Shown here piece after piece: positions 35,587 through 44,341 of a DNA stretch of 64,000 nucleotides (position 1 is the stretch's first letter; every line of letters begins with the position of its first letter). This stretch comes from Bacillus sp. (in: firmicutes) (GTDB taxonomy: Bacteria; Bacillota; Bacilli; Bacillales; JACDOC01), in assembly GCA_017656295.1 (NCBI GenBank), contig JACDOC010000004.1, forward strand, positions 62,001 to 126,000, written 5' to 3'. Position numbers and translations under genes: made by a program. A model generated the notes under the pieces. The model did not search any database, had not been told where the DNA came from, and saw only the letters and a program-made list of their open reading frames with translations.

Positions 35587-35778
35587 GTGTCGAAACAAGA
35601 GTTACTAGAAAAAATTGAAAAAAAGAGATACGAATTATTTGAAGTGGTGGCAAAGTCTGGTCTATCATCACCAATTGCCATCCAATATAGTCAAGAACTT
35701 GATACATTATTAAACGTATACAATCGCCTATATTTGAAAAAGGAAAAACGTTCGCTTTCAGCCCAAACTGTAAACTAG
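35587..35778 (+). CDS. ynzD: Spo0E-like aspartyl-phosphate phosphatase (YnzD)
   Basis: A 63-residue protein with the Spo0E family motif SQELD near residue 41, embedded in two helices. Members dephosphorylate Spo0A-P and thereby delay sporulation. The position next to ccdA matches ynzD of B. subtilis. A GTG start at 35587 is chosen because AAAGGA precedes it; the upstream ATG at 35569 has no site. Confidence 0.85.
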   Translation: MSKQELLEKIEKKRYELFEVVAKSGLSSPIAIQYSQELDTLLNVYNRLYLKKEKRSLSAQTVN

Positions 35779-35817
35779 TTAATCGCCACGCCCCATCTCC
35801 ATCAATCGACCCTTGAT

Positions 35818-35857
35818 ACCAATTACCAAAAAAGTCCAATATCATTGGTCTTTTTTT
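35818..35857 (+). terminator. Possible terminator after ynzD
   Basis: ACCAAT pairs with ATTGGT over a long loop, followed by TTTTTTT. A weak stem. Confidence 0.45.
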
Positions 35858-35934
35858 ATTTCTTCGCCTATTGCTTCCAGTATTTTTCATTGATAATATG
35901 TATGTATATTTTCGAATCGAAAGGAGCGATGCAT

Positions 35935-36003
35935 ATGGCCGTTATGAACAAACAACCCTATTATTTTCTAATTATGCGCATCATAGGAGGACATCGCTCA
36001 TAG
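35935..36003 (+). CDS. Short leader ORF upstream of the rsgA paralogue
   Basis: A 22-codon ORF (MAVMNKQPYYFLIMRIIGGH, then RS) with a strong ribosome site (AAAGGAG, eight bases before ATG). It ends ten bases before a hairpin that covers the ribosome site of the GTPase gene. Size, spacing and the hairpin fit a regulatory leader peptide; a stand-alone small protein is the alternative. Confidence 0.5.
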   Translation: MAVMNKQPYYFLIMRIIGGHRS

Positions 36004-36010
36004 GTTTCGA

Positions 36011-36043
36011 TTCCTCTATGATGCCAATCAATCATAGAGGAGG
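36011..36043 (+). promoter_or_regulatory. SD-sequestering hairpin before the rsgA paralogue
   Basis: CCTCTATGAT (36013-36022) pairs perfectly with ATCATAGAGG (36031-36040), eight-base loop; the right arm includes the beginning of the GGAGG ribosome site. A second partner for the left arm, ATCATAGGAGG, lies inside the leader ORF at 35980-35990. Confidence 0.7.
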
Positions 36044-36051
36044 AATATGGA

Positions 36052-37116
36052 TTGACTATTGAACAATTTGGATGGAATACAACGTGGCACCAAGAATTTC
36101 TTCCTTGGGAAGAAAAAGGATTTATTCCAGGCCGCGTAACCATTGAGCATAAACGGATGTACCGTGTACAAACAAACGATGGAGAATATTTATGTGAGCT
36201 TTCCGGAAAGTTTCGATACATGACAAGCGAGCGGCATGAATTCCCGGCCGTTGGCGATTGGGTCATTGTTCAAGCATTACCGAAAGAAAAAAAGGGATTC
36301 ATTCAAGGAATCCTTCCCCGGCGTAGCCAGTTTATCCGAAAGGTAGCTGGAGAGGAAACAACTGGACAGGTCATTGCCGCTAATATTGATACCATCTTTC
36401 TTGTCATGGCGCTAACGAATGACTTTAACGTGCGGCGTTTAGAACGGTATTTAGTACTTGCGTGGGAAAGCGGAGCCAATCCGGTTATCATTTTAACGAA
36501 GGCTGACTTATGTTCAAATGTTGAAACGTACGTGGAAAAAGTTCATTCAGTAGCTTTAGGAGTTCCTGTTCATCCAATATCTTGTTACGAAGGAACAGGA
36601 TTGGATGAATTATCAGCATACTTACAAGTAGGAAAAACGATTGCTCTTGTCGGTTCTTCAGGTGTTGGAAAATCAACCCTTATGAATTATTGGCTAAAAG
36701 AAGAATATCAAGCGGTTCAAGAAGTAAGACAAAATGATAATAAAGGACGTCATACAACCACACACAGGGTACTATTTCATCTTCCAGAGGGTGCCTGTGT
36801 AATTGATACTCCTGGCATGCGGGAATTATCATTATGGGAAAGCAACGAAGGATTAGATGAAACTTTTGAAGATATCATTCAACTAGCACAATACTGTCAT
36901 TTTAACGATTGCCAACACAATACAGAACCGAAATGTGCTGTGCGAAACGCAATCGAAAAAGGTTCCTTATCGCCTCACCGTCTAGAAAGCTATCGTAAAT
37001 TGCAAAAAGAGTTAGCGTACGTGGCTCGGAAAGAAAATGAAAGGCTTCAACACAACTCAAAACGCCGTTGGAAAGCAATATCTAAGGAAATGCGCCAGTA
37101 TAAAAAACGTTATTAA
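36052..37116 (+). CDS. rsgA: Ribosome small subunit-dependent GTPase, RsgA paralogue
   Basis: A 354-residue circularly permuted GTPase. After an N-terminal OB-fold (residues 20-110) come the G motifs in permuted order: TKAD near 150, GSSGVGKS near 205, DTPG near 255; the C-terminal zinc finger shows C/H ligands in CHFNDCQHNTEPKC. RsgA checks late 30S maturation. It is longer than B. subtilis RsgA (298 residues) and outside the prpC-prkC setting, so it is probably a second copy. A TTG start is used after GGAGG. The SD-masking hairpin and leader ORF suggest it is induced when ribosomes stall. Confidence 0.88.
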   Translation: MTIEQFGWNTTWHQEFLPWEEKGFIPGRVTIEHKRMYRVQTNDGEYLCELSGKFRYMTSERHEFPAVGDWVIVQALPKEKKGFIQGILPRRSQFIRKVAGEETTGQVIAANIDTIFLVMALTNDFNVRRLERYLVLAWESGANPVIILTKADLCSNVETYVEKVHSVALGVPVHPISCYEGTGLDELSAYLQVGKTIALVGSSGVGKSTLMNYWLKEEYQAVQEVRQNDNKGRHTTTHRVLFHLPEGACVIDTPGMRELSLWESNEGLDETFEDIIQLAQYCHFNDCQHNTEPKCAVRNAIEKGSLSPHRLESYRKLQKELAYVARKENERLQHNSKRRWKAISKEMRQYKKRY

Positions 37117-37122
37117 ATCGTA

Positions 37123-37160
37123 AAGACGAAAGTCCACGAATAGGACTTTCGTCTATTATT
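37123..37160 (+). terminator. Terminator after the rsgA paralogue
   Basis: AGACGAAAGTCC pairs with GGACTTTCGTCT, then a T-rich tail. Confidence 0.85.
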
Positions 37161-37230
37161 TCTGTAAATGCAATCCATAATTGTATTCGCTCTATAACGC
37201 CCTGCTCTATTCTTAATTAGGTGATTACCA

Positions 37231-37479
37231 TTAAAAACCTGTTGGTTGTTGTCCGTACCCATGCATTGGGTAATGATAATGATACTCTTGATGAACATCA
37301 TGGTGCGTATGTGGATAATAATGATGTTCATAAGGGTAATGATGGCATCCATAATGATGAAGATCATGATGTTGGTGGTGATGAAACGGATGTCCGTAAT
37401 GGTAATCATAATGATGGTAAGGATGATGAGGATTACCCCAATACCAATTACGAGAATCTTCTACAGGAAATGGAAACAT
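37231..37479 (-). CDS. His/Tyr-rich low-complexity protein, possible spore coat
   Basis: An 82-residue protein with about 28 His and 14 Tyr, arranged in HHY/HYH clusters (HHQHHDLHHYGCHHYPYEHH). AAAGGAG lies ten bases before the ATG. Composition resembles Bacillus spore coat or exosporium proteins and would bind metals; no enzyme domain is present. Frames on the opposite strand appear open only as mirror images of the CAT/CAC runs. The coding call rests on the ribosome site and composition. Confidence 0.6.
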   Translation of the reverse strand: MFPFPVEDSRNWYWGNPHHPYHHYDYHYGHPFHHHQHHDLHHYGCHHYPYEHHYYPHTHHDVHQEYHYHYPMHGYGQQPTGF

Positions 37480-37588
37480 CGAGCATATTCTCCTTTCAAT
37501 TATGATTCTTCCATTTCTAACTTATGCCATTCACTTTATTCCGTACATTGTCCTAGAGGGATATCCTTGGGACCATATTTATAACAAA

Positions 37589-37715
37589 GGCGATGTTATA
37601 TGTCATTGTTGATTTTTAGCAAGTTATTTTACACGAAGCGAAGGGCGGCTTGCCCGCGGAAAGCGTCTGCCACAAGCGAAATGTAAGAATATCAACAGTA
37701 TCGTTTAACAGAACC
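37589..37715 (-). repeat. Dispersed intergenic repeat, short copy F
   Basis: A 127-bp copy with both ends but lacking about 55 bp of the central part. Confidence 0.8.
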
Positions 37716-37719
37716 ATAA

Positions 37720-37754
37720 CAAAAAAGAGCTGGTTCCGTTTAGGAGCCGGCTCT
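37720..37754 (-). terminator. Terminator of the ABC exporter operon
   Basis: AGAGCCGGCTCC pairs with GGAACCAGCTCT (two wobble/mismatch), followed on the minus strand by TTTTTTG. Confidence 0.8.
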
Positions 37755-37760
37755 CATTTA

Positions 37761-39551
37761 TTAAGAAACGATATTTTCCATACTCTCCGTTAACCCATTT
37801 TGAAGAAGATACATTTTGTAGTACAACCCTCGTATAGCGAGTAGTTCTTGATGATTTCCGCGTTCTACAATTTCCCCTTGATGTAATACTATAATTTGAT
37901 CTGCATCTTGAATCGTAGATAACCGATGAGCAATCGCTATCGTTGTTCGTCCTTTTCTCATTTTTTCTAGCGCAATTCCGATGGCCTCTTCTGTCTCAGT
38001 GTCAATATTCGCAGTTGCTTCATCTAATACTAAAATTTTTGGATTGGTCGCAATCGTTCGTGCAAACGCAATCAGCTGACGTTGACCACTAGAGAAAGTT
38101 GAACCTCTCTCCACCACTTGATGGTCGTATTGATTTGGTAAATGTTCGATAAACGGATGGGCTTGCACAAATTTGGCCGCTTGGGTCACCTCTTCATCGG
38201 AAAGTGATTCATTATATAGCCGAATATTATCTTTAATGGTCCCAAAAAATAGGAACGGATCTTGTAAAACCAGCCCCATTTTCTTTCGTAGCTCTTCTTT
38301 CGGATACGCTTTTATAGAGCGTCCATCAATCAAAATATCGCCTTCTTCAAATTCATAAAAGCGCATAAGCAAGTTAATGATGGAACTTTTTCCACTTCCC
38401 GTATGACCAACTAAGGCAACTGTTTCACCTGGTTTTGCTGTAAAAGAGATGTTTTTTAATACATTTCGTTTCCCATCATAACTAAATGTAACATTTCGAA
38501 ACTCGATTTCACCTTGTTTAATCTCAATTGGCTGCTCTTGTTGCGCTGGTTCCATTTCTTTTTCGTCTAACAATTTAAATACACGCGAGGAAGCGACAAT
38601 CGCTTGTTGAAACATAGAAAGCCTCATCATCATTTGGTTGACGGGTTCAAAAAATCGATCTAAATAGTTGACAAAGGCATATAAGACACCAATTTCAATT
38701 GGACTATTCAACGAAGTAATACCGAAATAACTTAAAATAAGAATTAGAGAAAAAACATATACGACATCCACCGCTGGACGAAGCAGTAGCCCATCTAATT
38801 TAATGTTTCGCATGCCCGCTTCATAATGTTTTTCATTAATCGCACCAAACTCTTCACGTAAACGGCGTTGTTGGCGAAACACTTGAATGATCGCCATTCC
38901 TTGTAATGATTCATTTAACTTTGCATTTAATTGACTTAACCGTTCGCGTAAATCCGTATAAAAGGTCGAACTATATTTCCGATATGTCCGCATAATAAGG
39001 AAAATAATTGGTAAAATAGCTGTGCAAAAAAGCGCTAATTTCACATTTAAACTAAACATAGCAATGAACACACCGATTAAGAAAAAGCTACTTTGGATAA
39101 ACGTCACTAACACTTCGACAAACATCTCTTTGATCGCTTCCGTATCGTTTGTGACACGAGAAACGATACTCCCAGCAGGGGTCTTATCGAAATAGCGCAT
39201 ACCAAGTGATTGTACTTTTGTAAACACATCTATACGAAGCTGCTGAATAATTTTTAACGCAATCTCTTGAAATTTTAACAATTGAAAATAGGAAATAATG
39301 ACTTTTAAAAAATGAATTCCTAAATAGCTTACCGCTAATGTCACAAGTGCCCCTTGTGGAAAATATTGCGGTGTTAAGTAATCATCGATAAAAATTTTAA
39401 CAAGAATCGGACCAAGAACTTCCCCTGTGGTTGATAAAGCTAATAAGAAAAAAGCAAATACAATCGGTTTCCAATGGGGTTTGGTATACTTCATTAAACG
39501 AATAAAAACGTTCCTTTGTTCTTTCGCCGACATTACTGTTCCTTTTTCCAT
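37761..39551 (-). CDS. ABC exporter half-transporter, consensus ATPase (BmrD/YheH-like)
   Basis: A 596-residue half-transporter: six membrane helices in residues 1-320 and an ATPase domain with Walker A GHTGSGKSS, signature SSGQRQL and Walker B ILVLDEATANID, where the catalytic Glu is intact. It follows by three bases a partner with a degenerate site, so together they form a heterodimeric multidrug-type exporter as in BmrCD. The unusual signature FSSGQ instead of LSGGQ makes the two composite sites unequal. Substrates cannot be predicted. Confidence 0.9.
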   Translation of the reverse strand: MEKGTVMSAKEQRNVFIRLMKYTKPHWKPIVFAFFLLALSTTGEVLGPILVKIFIDDYLTPQYFPQGALVTLAVSYLGIHFLKVIISYFQLLKFQEIALKIIQQLRIDVFTKVQSLGMRYFDKTPAGSIVSRVTNDTEAIKEMFVEVLVTFIQSSFFLIGVFIAMFSLNVKLALFCTAILPIIFLIMRTYRKYSSTFYTDLRERLSQLNAKLNESLQGMAIIQVFRQQRRLREEFGAINEKHYEAGMRNIKLDGLLLRPAVDVVYVFSLILILSYFGITSLNSPIEIGVLYAFVNYLDRFFEPVNQMMMRLSMFQQAIVASSRVFKLLDEKEMEPAQQEQPIEIKQGEIEFRNVTFSYDGKRNVLKNISFTAKPGETVALVGHTGSGKSSIINLLMRFYEFEEGDILIDGRSIKAYPKEELRKKMGLVLQDPFLFFGTIKDNIRLYNESLSDEEVTQAAKFVQAHPFIEHLPNQYDHQVVERGSTFSSGQRQLIAFARTIATNPKILVLDEATANIDTETEEAIGIALEKMRKGRTTIAIAHRLSTIQDADQIIVLHQGEIVERGNHQELLAIRGLYYKMYLLQNGLTESMENIVS

Positions 39552-39554
39552 CCT

Positions 39555-41303
39555 TTACCCTCCATGTTCAACGAGTTCTTCCAGCTGTTGACGGACATAC
39601 ATCTCTTTATACCATCCCTCTTCCTTCATTAATTGGTCATGCGTTCCTTTTTGTATGATTATTCCATTTTCAAGAACTACTATTAAATTCGCATGCTGAA
39701 TAGCACTTAATCGGTGCGCGGTAATAATGGTCGTTTTCCCGACTCGATTTTCTTTTAAGGAACGTAATATTTGCTCTTCCGTTTTCGCATCAACGGCGGA
39801 TAACGCGTCATCCAATATTAACACTTCTGGGTTGATTAGCAAGGCTCGGGCAATGGAGATTCGTTGTTTTTGGCCTCCAGATAAAGAAACTCCACGCTCC
39901 CCAACAACCGTATCATATCCTTCCGGAAACTGCTCAATATCATCATGTATATGGGCGAGCCGAGCCGCTTCTTCAATTTCTTTCTGACTAGCTTGTGGAC
40001 GTGCAAAGGCGATATTGTCGCGAATGGATGCCGAAAATAAAAAATGATCTTGTGGGACATATCCGATTGCCTCACGTAAGGCATCTAGTTGGTATTCCGT
40101 AATAGAATAACCGCCAATTAAAATATCTCCTTTCATTCCTGGAAACTCTCTTAATAACGCTTTAATTAGAGACGTTTTGCCGGATCCTGTTTTTCCAACA
40201 ATCCCTAACGTTTCCCCTCTTTTTAACGTAAAATAAATATTTTTCAAGACGGGTTGTGTATCATTGGGGTAGGTAAACGACGTTAAGCGATATTCAATGT
40301 CCCCTGCCGGAACCTTATCAATCGCTTTTTGCGTGTCTTGAACGTCTGGTTGTTCTTGTAATAAGCTAGAGACACGGTCGTACGAAGCTCTTCCCCGTTC
40401 CACAATATTAAATAACCAGCCAAAAGCAAGCATCGGCCAAATGAGAAGACCTAAGTAGGTCGTAAAGGAAACAAGTTGCCCAATGGTTAACTCTCCTTGA
40501 AGAACGAAACGGGCACCAAATACAATGGCTAAGAAAAAAGAAAATCCAACAATAATAGAAATGGTCGGATCAAATAAAGAATCAATACGAGCTACTGACA
40601 TATTTTTTTGAACCACATCATCCGATTGTTTCCGGAACGCTTCAATATCTTCTTTTTCTTGACCAAATGTTTTAATGACTTTAATGCCTGCAATACTTTC
40701 TTGTGTTTTATCATTTAAAGAGGAAAAAGCCTCCTGGGCCAGGTGAAACCGCTTATGTAATAAAGTACCATAATAATTAGTTAATAAGGCCATAATAGGC
40801 ATAGGGATTAAGCTGATCAAAGTTAATTTCCAACTTATGGTCGTTGCCATGGCGATAATGACAAAGCCTCCTGTCGCTAACGAGTCGACAAGCGTTAAAA
40901 CCCCTACGCCTGCCGTTTGTTGAATGGCTTGTAAATCATTCGTCGCATGGGCCATCAAGTCACCGATACGGCGCCTTTGATAAAAAGATGGACTTAGCGA
41001 AGTGAAGTGATGATATAAACGATTACGGAGCAATTTTGATAATTTTACCGCTGAACCGAAGATCATCATTCGCCAAAAATAGCGGAGTCCATACATACAT
41101 AAAGCAACTGTCGCAAGTATGCCCATCCATTGCAAAAGCTGCTTGAACGTTAATGTACCTTCTTTTATGGAATCTACGACCATGCCAATGATTTTCGGTG
41201 GAACAAGTTCTAAAATAGCGACAAGACATAAAAGAAATATACCCGTTAAATATGCCTTTTTTTCTTGTTTAAAAAACCACATTAAATCGAGAAAAACTCT
41301 CAT
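39555..41303 (-). CDS. ABC exporter half-transporter, degenerate ATPase site (BmrC/YheI-like)
   Basis: A 582-residue half-transporter with six membrane helices and an ATPase domain: Walker A GKTGSGKTS, signature LSGGQKQ, Walker B VLILDDALSAVD. The residue after Walker B is Asp instead of the catalytic Glu, as in the degenerate subunit of heterodimeric exporters such as BmrC. GGAGG before the ATG at 41303 sets the start. It is the first gene of the pair. No leader peptide such as bmrB was seen upstream. Confidence 0.9.
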   Translation of the reverse strand: MRVFLDLMWFFKQEKKAYLTGIFLLCLVAILELVPPKIIGMVVDSIKEGTLTFKQLLQWMGILATVALCMYGLRYFWRMMIFGSAVKLSKLLRNRLYHHFTSLSPSFYQRRRIGDLMAHATNDLQAIQQTAGVGVLTLVDSLATGGFVIIAMATTISWKLTLISLIPMPIMALLTNYYGTLLHKRFHLAQEAFSSLNDKTQESIAGIKVIKTFGQEKEDIEAFRKQSDDVVQKNMSVARIDSLFDPTISIIVGFSFFLAIVFGARFVLQGELTIGQLVSFTTYLGLLIWPMLAFGWLFNIVERGRASYDRVSSLLQEQPDVQDTQKAIDKVPAGDIEYRLTSFTYPNDTQPVLKNIYFTLKRGETLGIVGKTGSGKTSLIKALLREFPGMKGDILIGGYSITEYQLDALREAIGYVPQDHFLFSASIRDNIAFARPQASQKEIEEAARLAHIHDDIEQFPEGYDTVVGERGVSLSGGQKQRISIARALLINPEVLILDDALSAVDAKTEEQILRSLKENRVGKTTIITAHRLSAIQHANLIVVLENGIIIQKGTHDQLMKEEGWYKEMYVRQQLEELVEHGG

Positions 41304-41429
41304 CGTTGAATCCTCCGAATACTTCATTATTCACTGACTAATGCATAAGTTTATCAAACTTTTCTAAAAAAGAAAAGATTTACAGAATTAGAAGAATTGG
41401 TAATTAAGAGATTTTACGTAAATAAAAAT

Positions 41430-41451
41430 GCACTCTGAGTGACCAGAGTGC
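41430..41451. terminator. Hairpin at the edge of the ISL3 fragment
   Basis: GCACTCTG and CAGAGTGC form a perfect 8-bp stem; TTTTTATTT follows on the minus strand. It lies between the ABC operon and the transposase remnant. Confidence 0.5.
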
Positions 41452-42167
41452 ATGGAGGAGAAAAATATCAAACGATTATTGTCGATGTAGAAAATCGAGA
41501 AGTTTTGGATGTTCTGCCAGACCGACGTGTAAAAACGATTGAAACCTATTTAAAACAATGTGATACAGGGAATGTACAGATCGTGGTGATGGATTTATCC
41601 AAGTCATTTAAGAAAGCTGTTCAAAGACAATTAGGGAATCCTCTTATTATTGCGGATCGATTTCACTTTATGAGACAAGCTTATTGGGCATTTGATCAAG
41701 TAAGACGAGAAGTGCAACATAAATTATATAAAGAACAACGTATTCGAATGAAAAGAAATAAAGAGCTTTTATGGAAATCCCCGTTTAAGCTCAATCAAAA
41801 AGAGAAAGAGCGAGTAGAAGAACTCTTGGCACTTGATTCGGACTTGAGGGAAGCCTATGAGTTAAAGAATGAACTAGATGTCTGGTTTAAAACAAGTACA
41901 ATGGAAGATGCCAAAACAGGTTTAGAAGCATGGATGACGAGAGTTGAGGAATCTGGAAACGAAGCATTTAAAAAAGTCGTTCAAACATTTAATAGGTGGA
42001 AACAAGAGATTTTACAATCCTTCATGTATCCATTTAACAACGGATATATTGAAGGTGTAAATAATACAACCAAGGTAATCAAACGAATGTCTTATGGAAT
42101 AAAAAGCTTTGAGCGATTACGAAAAAAGATATTGTGGCGTCAACTTGTCAGAAGGAATGTAGGTTAA
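41439..42167 (+). pseudogene. ISL3-family transposase, N-terminally truncated
   Basis: About 240 residues of an ISL3 transposase: VVMDLSKSFKKAV with the first Asp, PLIIADRFHFMRQAYWA with the second, and the end SFMYPFNNGYIEGVNNTTKV with the Glu. The N-terminal zinc-finger/HTH half (about 170 residues) is missing and no terminal inverted repeat is seen on the left. The frame itself is intact to its stop, which lies in a perfect 30-bp palindrome. It is a dead insertion-sequence remnant. Confidence 0.88.
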
Positions 42168-42180
42168 CCTACATTCCTTC
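42151..42180. repeat. Perfect 30-bp palindrome
   Basis: GAAGGAATGTAGGTT is followed immediately by its exact reverse complement. The stop codon of the ISL3 remnant and that of the convergent gene both lie in it. Confidence 0.9.
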
Positions 42181-42531
42181 CAAAGAGAGAGTATTGGAAA
42201 TATTTACACCACCACAATTGACAGAGAGCCAAATACATTCATGATACTCTTTCACATAATCAAATAATTGACGTAAAGTATAAACCCCAGTTAAAATGTT
42301 TTTATCAATATTTTCTAAATACCTATTATGAACTGGCTCTTGGAACAATGTTTCGAGAGCCTTTTTCTTGTTTTCTTGATAAAGTGTTCCAAATTTTTCG
42401 TATGAAAGGTTAAGTTGATCAATCTTCCAGTGACGGAATTGAACAACGTCTTCTAATTGAGTTTTGTTTCGATCATAAAACTCAGAAACAAATGCTTCAT
42501 AATCACTGACTGATTTGATTAAGAAAGACAA
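42169..42531 (-). CDS. Hypothetical protein at the island edge
   Basis: A 120-residue, mainly helical protein (SVSDYEAFVSEFYDRNKTQLEDVVQFRHWKIDQL). No family recognised. Its stop codon lies within the palindrome that closes the ISL3 remnant, so its C-terminus may have been replaced by insertion-sequence DNA. No good ribosome site is evident, so expression is doubtful. Confidence 0.45.
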   Translation of the reverse strand: MSFLIKSVSDYEAFVSEFYDRNKTQLEDVVQFRHWKIDQLNLSYEKFGTLYQENKKKALETLFQEPVHNRYLENIDKNILTGVYTLRQLFDYVKEYHECIWLSVNCGGVNISNTLSLEGM

Positions 42532-42631
42532 GCGACTAAATGCGAATGTACCCTCCTCAAATCCTAACTCCTTTAAAGCTCCCCCAAATTGAAGTGACCC
42601 CTGTCAAGTAGACAGGAATAAAAAAGCACAC

Positions 42632-43524
42632 TTAAGCAGCCTGAGTCCTATATTCATAAGGACTCAGGTTATTTAATTTCTTTTGGAAACGTTGGTGGTT
42701 ATAAAAACGAATGTATTTGTGTACGGCATCCTTGACCTCTTTGGCTTTGCGAAAAGAGTGCAGATTAAAACACTCTGCCTTGAAATGGCTGAAGAAGTTC
42801 TCCATGCTGGCATTGTCTAAACAGTTTCCTTTTCTGGACATACTGGCTTTTATATTGTATCTTTTAAGTAAGTTGTTGTATTGACGGGATGTATACTGGA
42901 ATCCTTGATCACTATGCAGGAGGAGTCCATTTACATTACGTTTTTTTATGGCCTTTTTTAGAGTATTAAGCACCAGTTTGATGTCATTTCTTGGACTAAT
43001 ATGGTAGGCAACAATTTCATTATTGTATAGGTCTTTAATGGCAGACAAATAAAGCTTTTGCCCATTAAAAATCAAATATGTAATATCTGTCACCCACTTC
43101 TCGTTTGGTTTTGACGCGTGAAATTCCCTGTTTAGATGATTGTCCGAAATGACATAAGGCTCTTTCTTCCCATAATAAGGCCGTTTCTTCCGATCACCGC
43201 ACGAATTCCCATCTCTTTCATCAACCTTTGTATGCGTTTATGGTTGATATTCAGTTTGTATTTTCTCTTAAGCCAGACTTTGACTCTCCGATACCCGTAG
43301 ATTCCTTTCAGTTTTTTATGGCACTCCTCGTTTTTTTTCTTTAACTGCTCGTCTTCTAATTGCTTTTGAGAAGGGTGTTTCTGCCGTTTTACCCAATTGT
43401 AATATCCACTTCGAGACACGCCTGCAATCTTACATAATTCTTGAATAGAAATATGGTTACCAGCCATTTCATGAATGATGGCGAACTTCTTATGAGTTGG
43501 TACGGTTTCCATTCCCCCTTTCAC
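42632..43524 (-). pseudogene. IS3-family transposase OrfB, frameshifted
   Basis: Two open pieces (43132-43524 and 42632-43093) together form an integrase-type transposase: HTH_21-like start (ELCKIAGVSRSGYYNW), then the DDE core with DITYL, LHSDQGFQYTS and NCLDNASMENFF. A single missing base near 43186 breaks the frame between VIGR and the expected YYGKKEPYVIS. OrfA normally joins OrfB by -1 slippage at AAAAAAG, seen near 43537. The transposase cannot be made, so the element is immobile by itself. Confidence 0.88.
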
Positions 43525-43817
43525 ATTTTTAAGAGCTTTTTTAGCATTTCTACTTCCGCTTCAAGACGCTTGATTTTCGTTTCAGGATCTTCTGGACGAG
43601 TTCTCGGTCTTCCTTTTCCTGGACCTTTTGCCTTCCCGCGTTTTTCCTCCAGACCTTTCATTCCTTCTTTGTCATAGTGTTCTACCCATCGACGTACCAT
43701 GGTATGATCAATCCCTAACTCTTTAGCCACCGATTTGTAGCCCATGCCCTCTTTTTTATATAGATCCACAGCTTTCTTTTTAAACTTTACATCATATGTT
43801 TTTCGTATTTTCCCCAT
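43521..43817 (-). CDS. IS3-family transposase OrfA
   Basis: A 98-residue DNA-binding subunit: helix-turn-helix (GYKSVAKELGIDHTMVRRWVEHY) followed by a basic linker and a leucine-zipper helix (KIKRLEAEVEMLKKLL). GGAGGGG sets the start at 43817 rather than 43835. Its stop overlaps the GTG of orfB. Confidence 0.88.
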   Translation of the reverse strand: MGKIRKTYDVKFKKKAVDLYKKEGMGYKSVAKELGIDHTMVRRWVEHYDKEGMKGLEEKRGKAKGPGKGRPRTRPEDPETKIKRLEAEVEMLKKLLKM

Positions 43818-43902
43818 AGAAAAAATCCCCTCCATAGTAGACAGATTAATGTGCTTTCTTTTTTCTGTCTACTATAAGGGGATCATATCAAAAGGTGCAA
43901 TG

Positions 43903-44112
43903 TTATACATATTCTTTCGCAAATTTAATCCCGCTTTTTAGTTTCTCGATTTCGACAGTATATCTTTCGTTCAAAAAAAGGTTTTCTAAAATTGAAATAA
44001 GTTTATCCCTATGAAGCCCTTTTCTTTCTAACTTCATTTCTAATTCTTTATAATTAGGCATTTCAGATAAATCCTTTTCTCCCTTGTAATAAGGGTCTAA
44101 CTCATCACACAC
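43903..44112 (-). CDS. Hypothetical protein, possibly truncated
   Basis: A 69-residue charged helical protein (YKELEMKLERKGLHRDKLISILENLF). The frame stays open for about 18 further codons upstream (EIENLKFISNEEVNLV) to a TGA, without an ATG, so the N-terminus is unclear or lost. It abuts the IS3 right end. No family recognised; small immunity-like proteins in toxin loci look similar, which is only a guess. Confidence 0.4.
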   Translation of the reverse strand: MCDELDPYYKGEKDLSEMPNYKELEMKLERKGLHRDKLISILENLFLNERYTVEIEKLKSGIKFAKEYV

Positions 44113-44341
44113 TAAATTTACTTCTTCGTTACTAATAAATTTTAAGTTCTCAATTTCAGCTTCAATATCTTCCTTTCAGATTTACCCTTTTATAATTTAA
44201 CATATCTTTCTAACTCATTTGAAAAAATTTACAATAAAATAAAAATCGATAAGGGGGGACCTATCAATCTAATCTGCCCCGCTAACCAACCATGAAGCGA
44301 ACTTCACCACAGATGATGGAAGTTCCATTCGTTCTTCATTT

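Larger units (their letters stand above)
42595..43885 (-). mobile_element. IS3-family insertion sequence (IS150-like), inactivated
   Basis: A 1291-bp element with terminal inverted repeats: TGACCCCTGTCAAGTAGACA on the left, TGATCCCCTTATAGTAGACA on the right, 14 of 20 positions equal, both ending in AGTAGACAG. It encodes orfA and a frameshifted orfB on the minus strand. No target duplication is evident in the immediate flanks. Confidence 0.85.

Noticed and set aside
37221-37584. Two plus-strand frames rich in Asn/Asp or Met/Ile over the His-rich gene
   Set aside because: They are antisense images of the CAT/CAC runs and lack ribosome sites.
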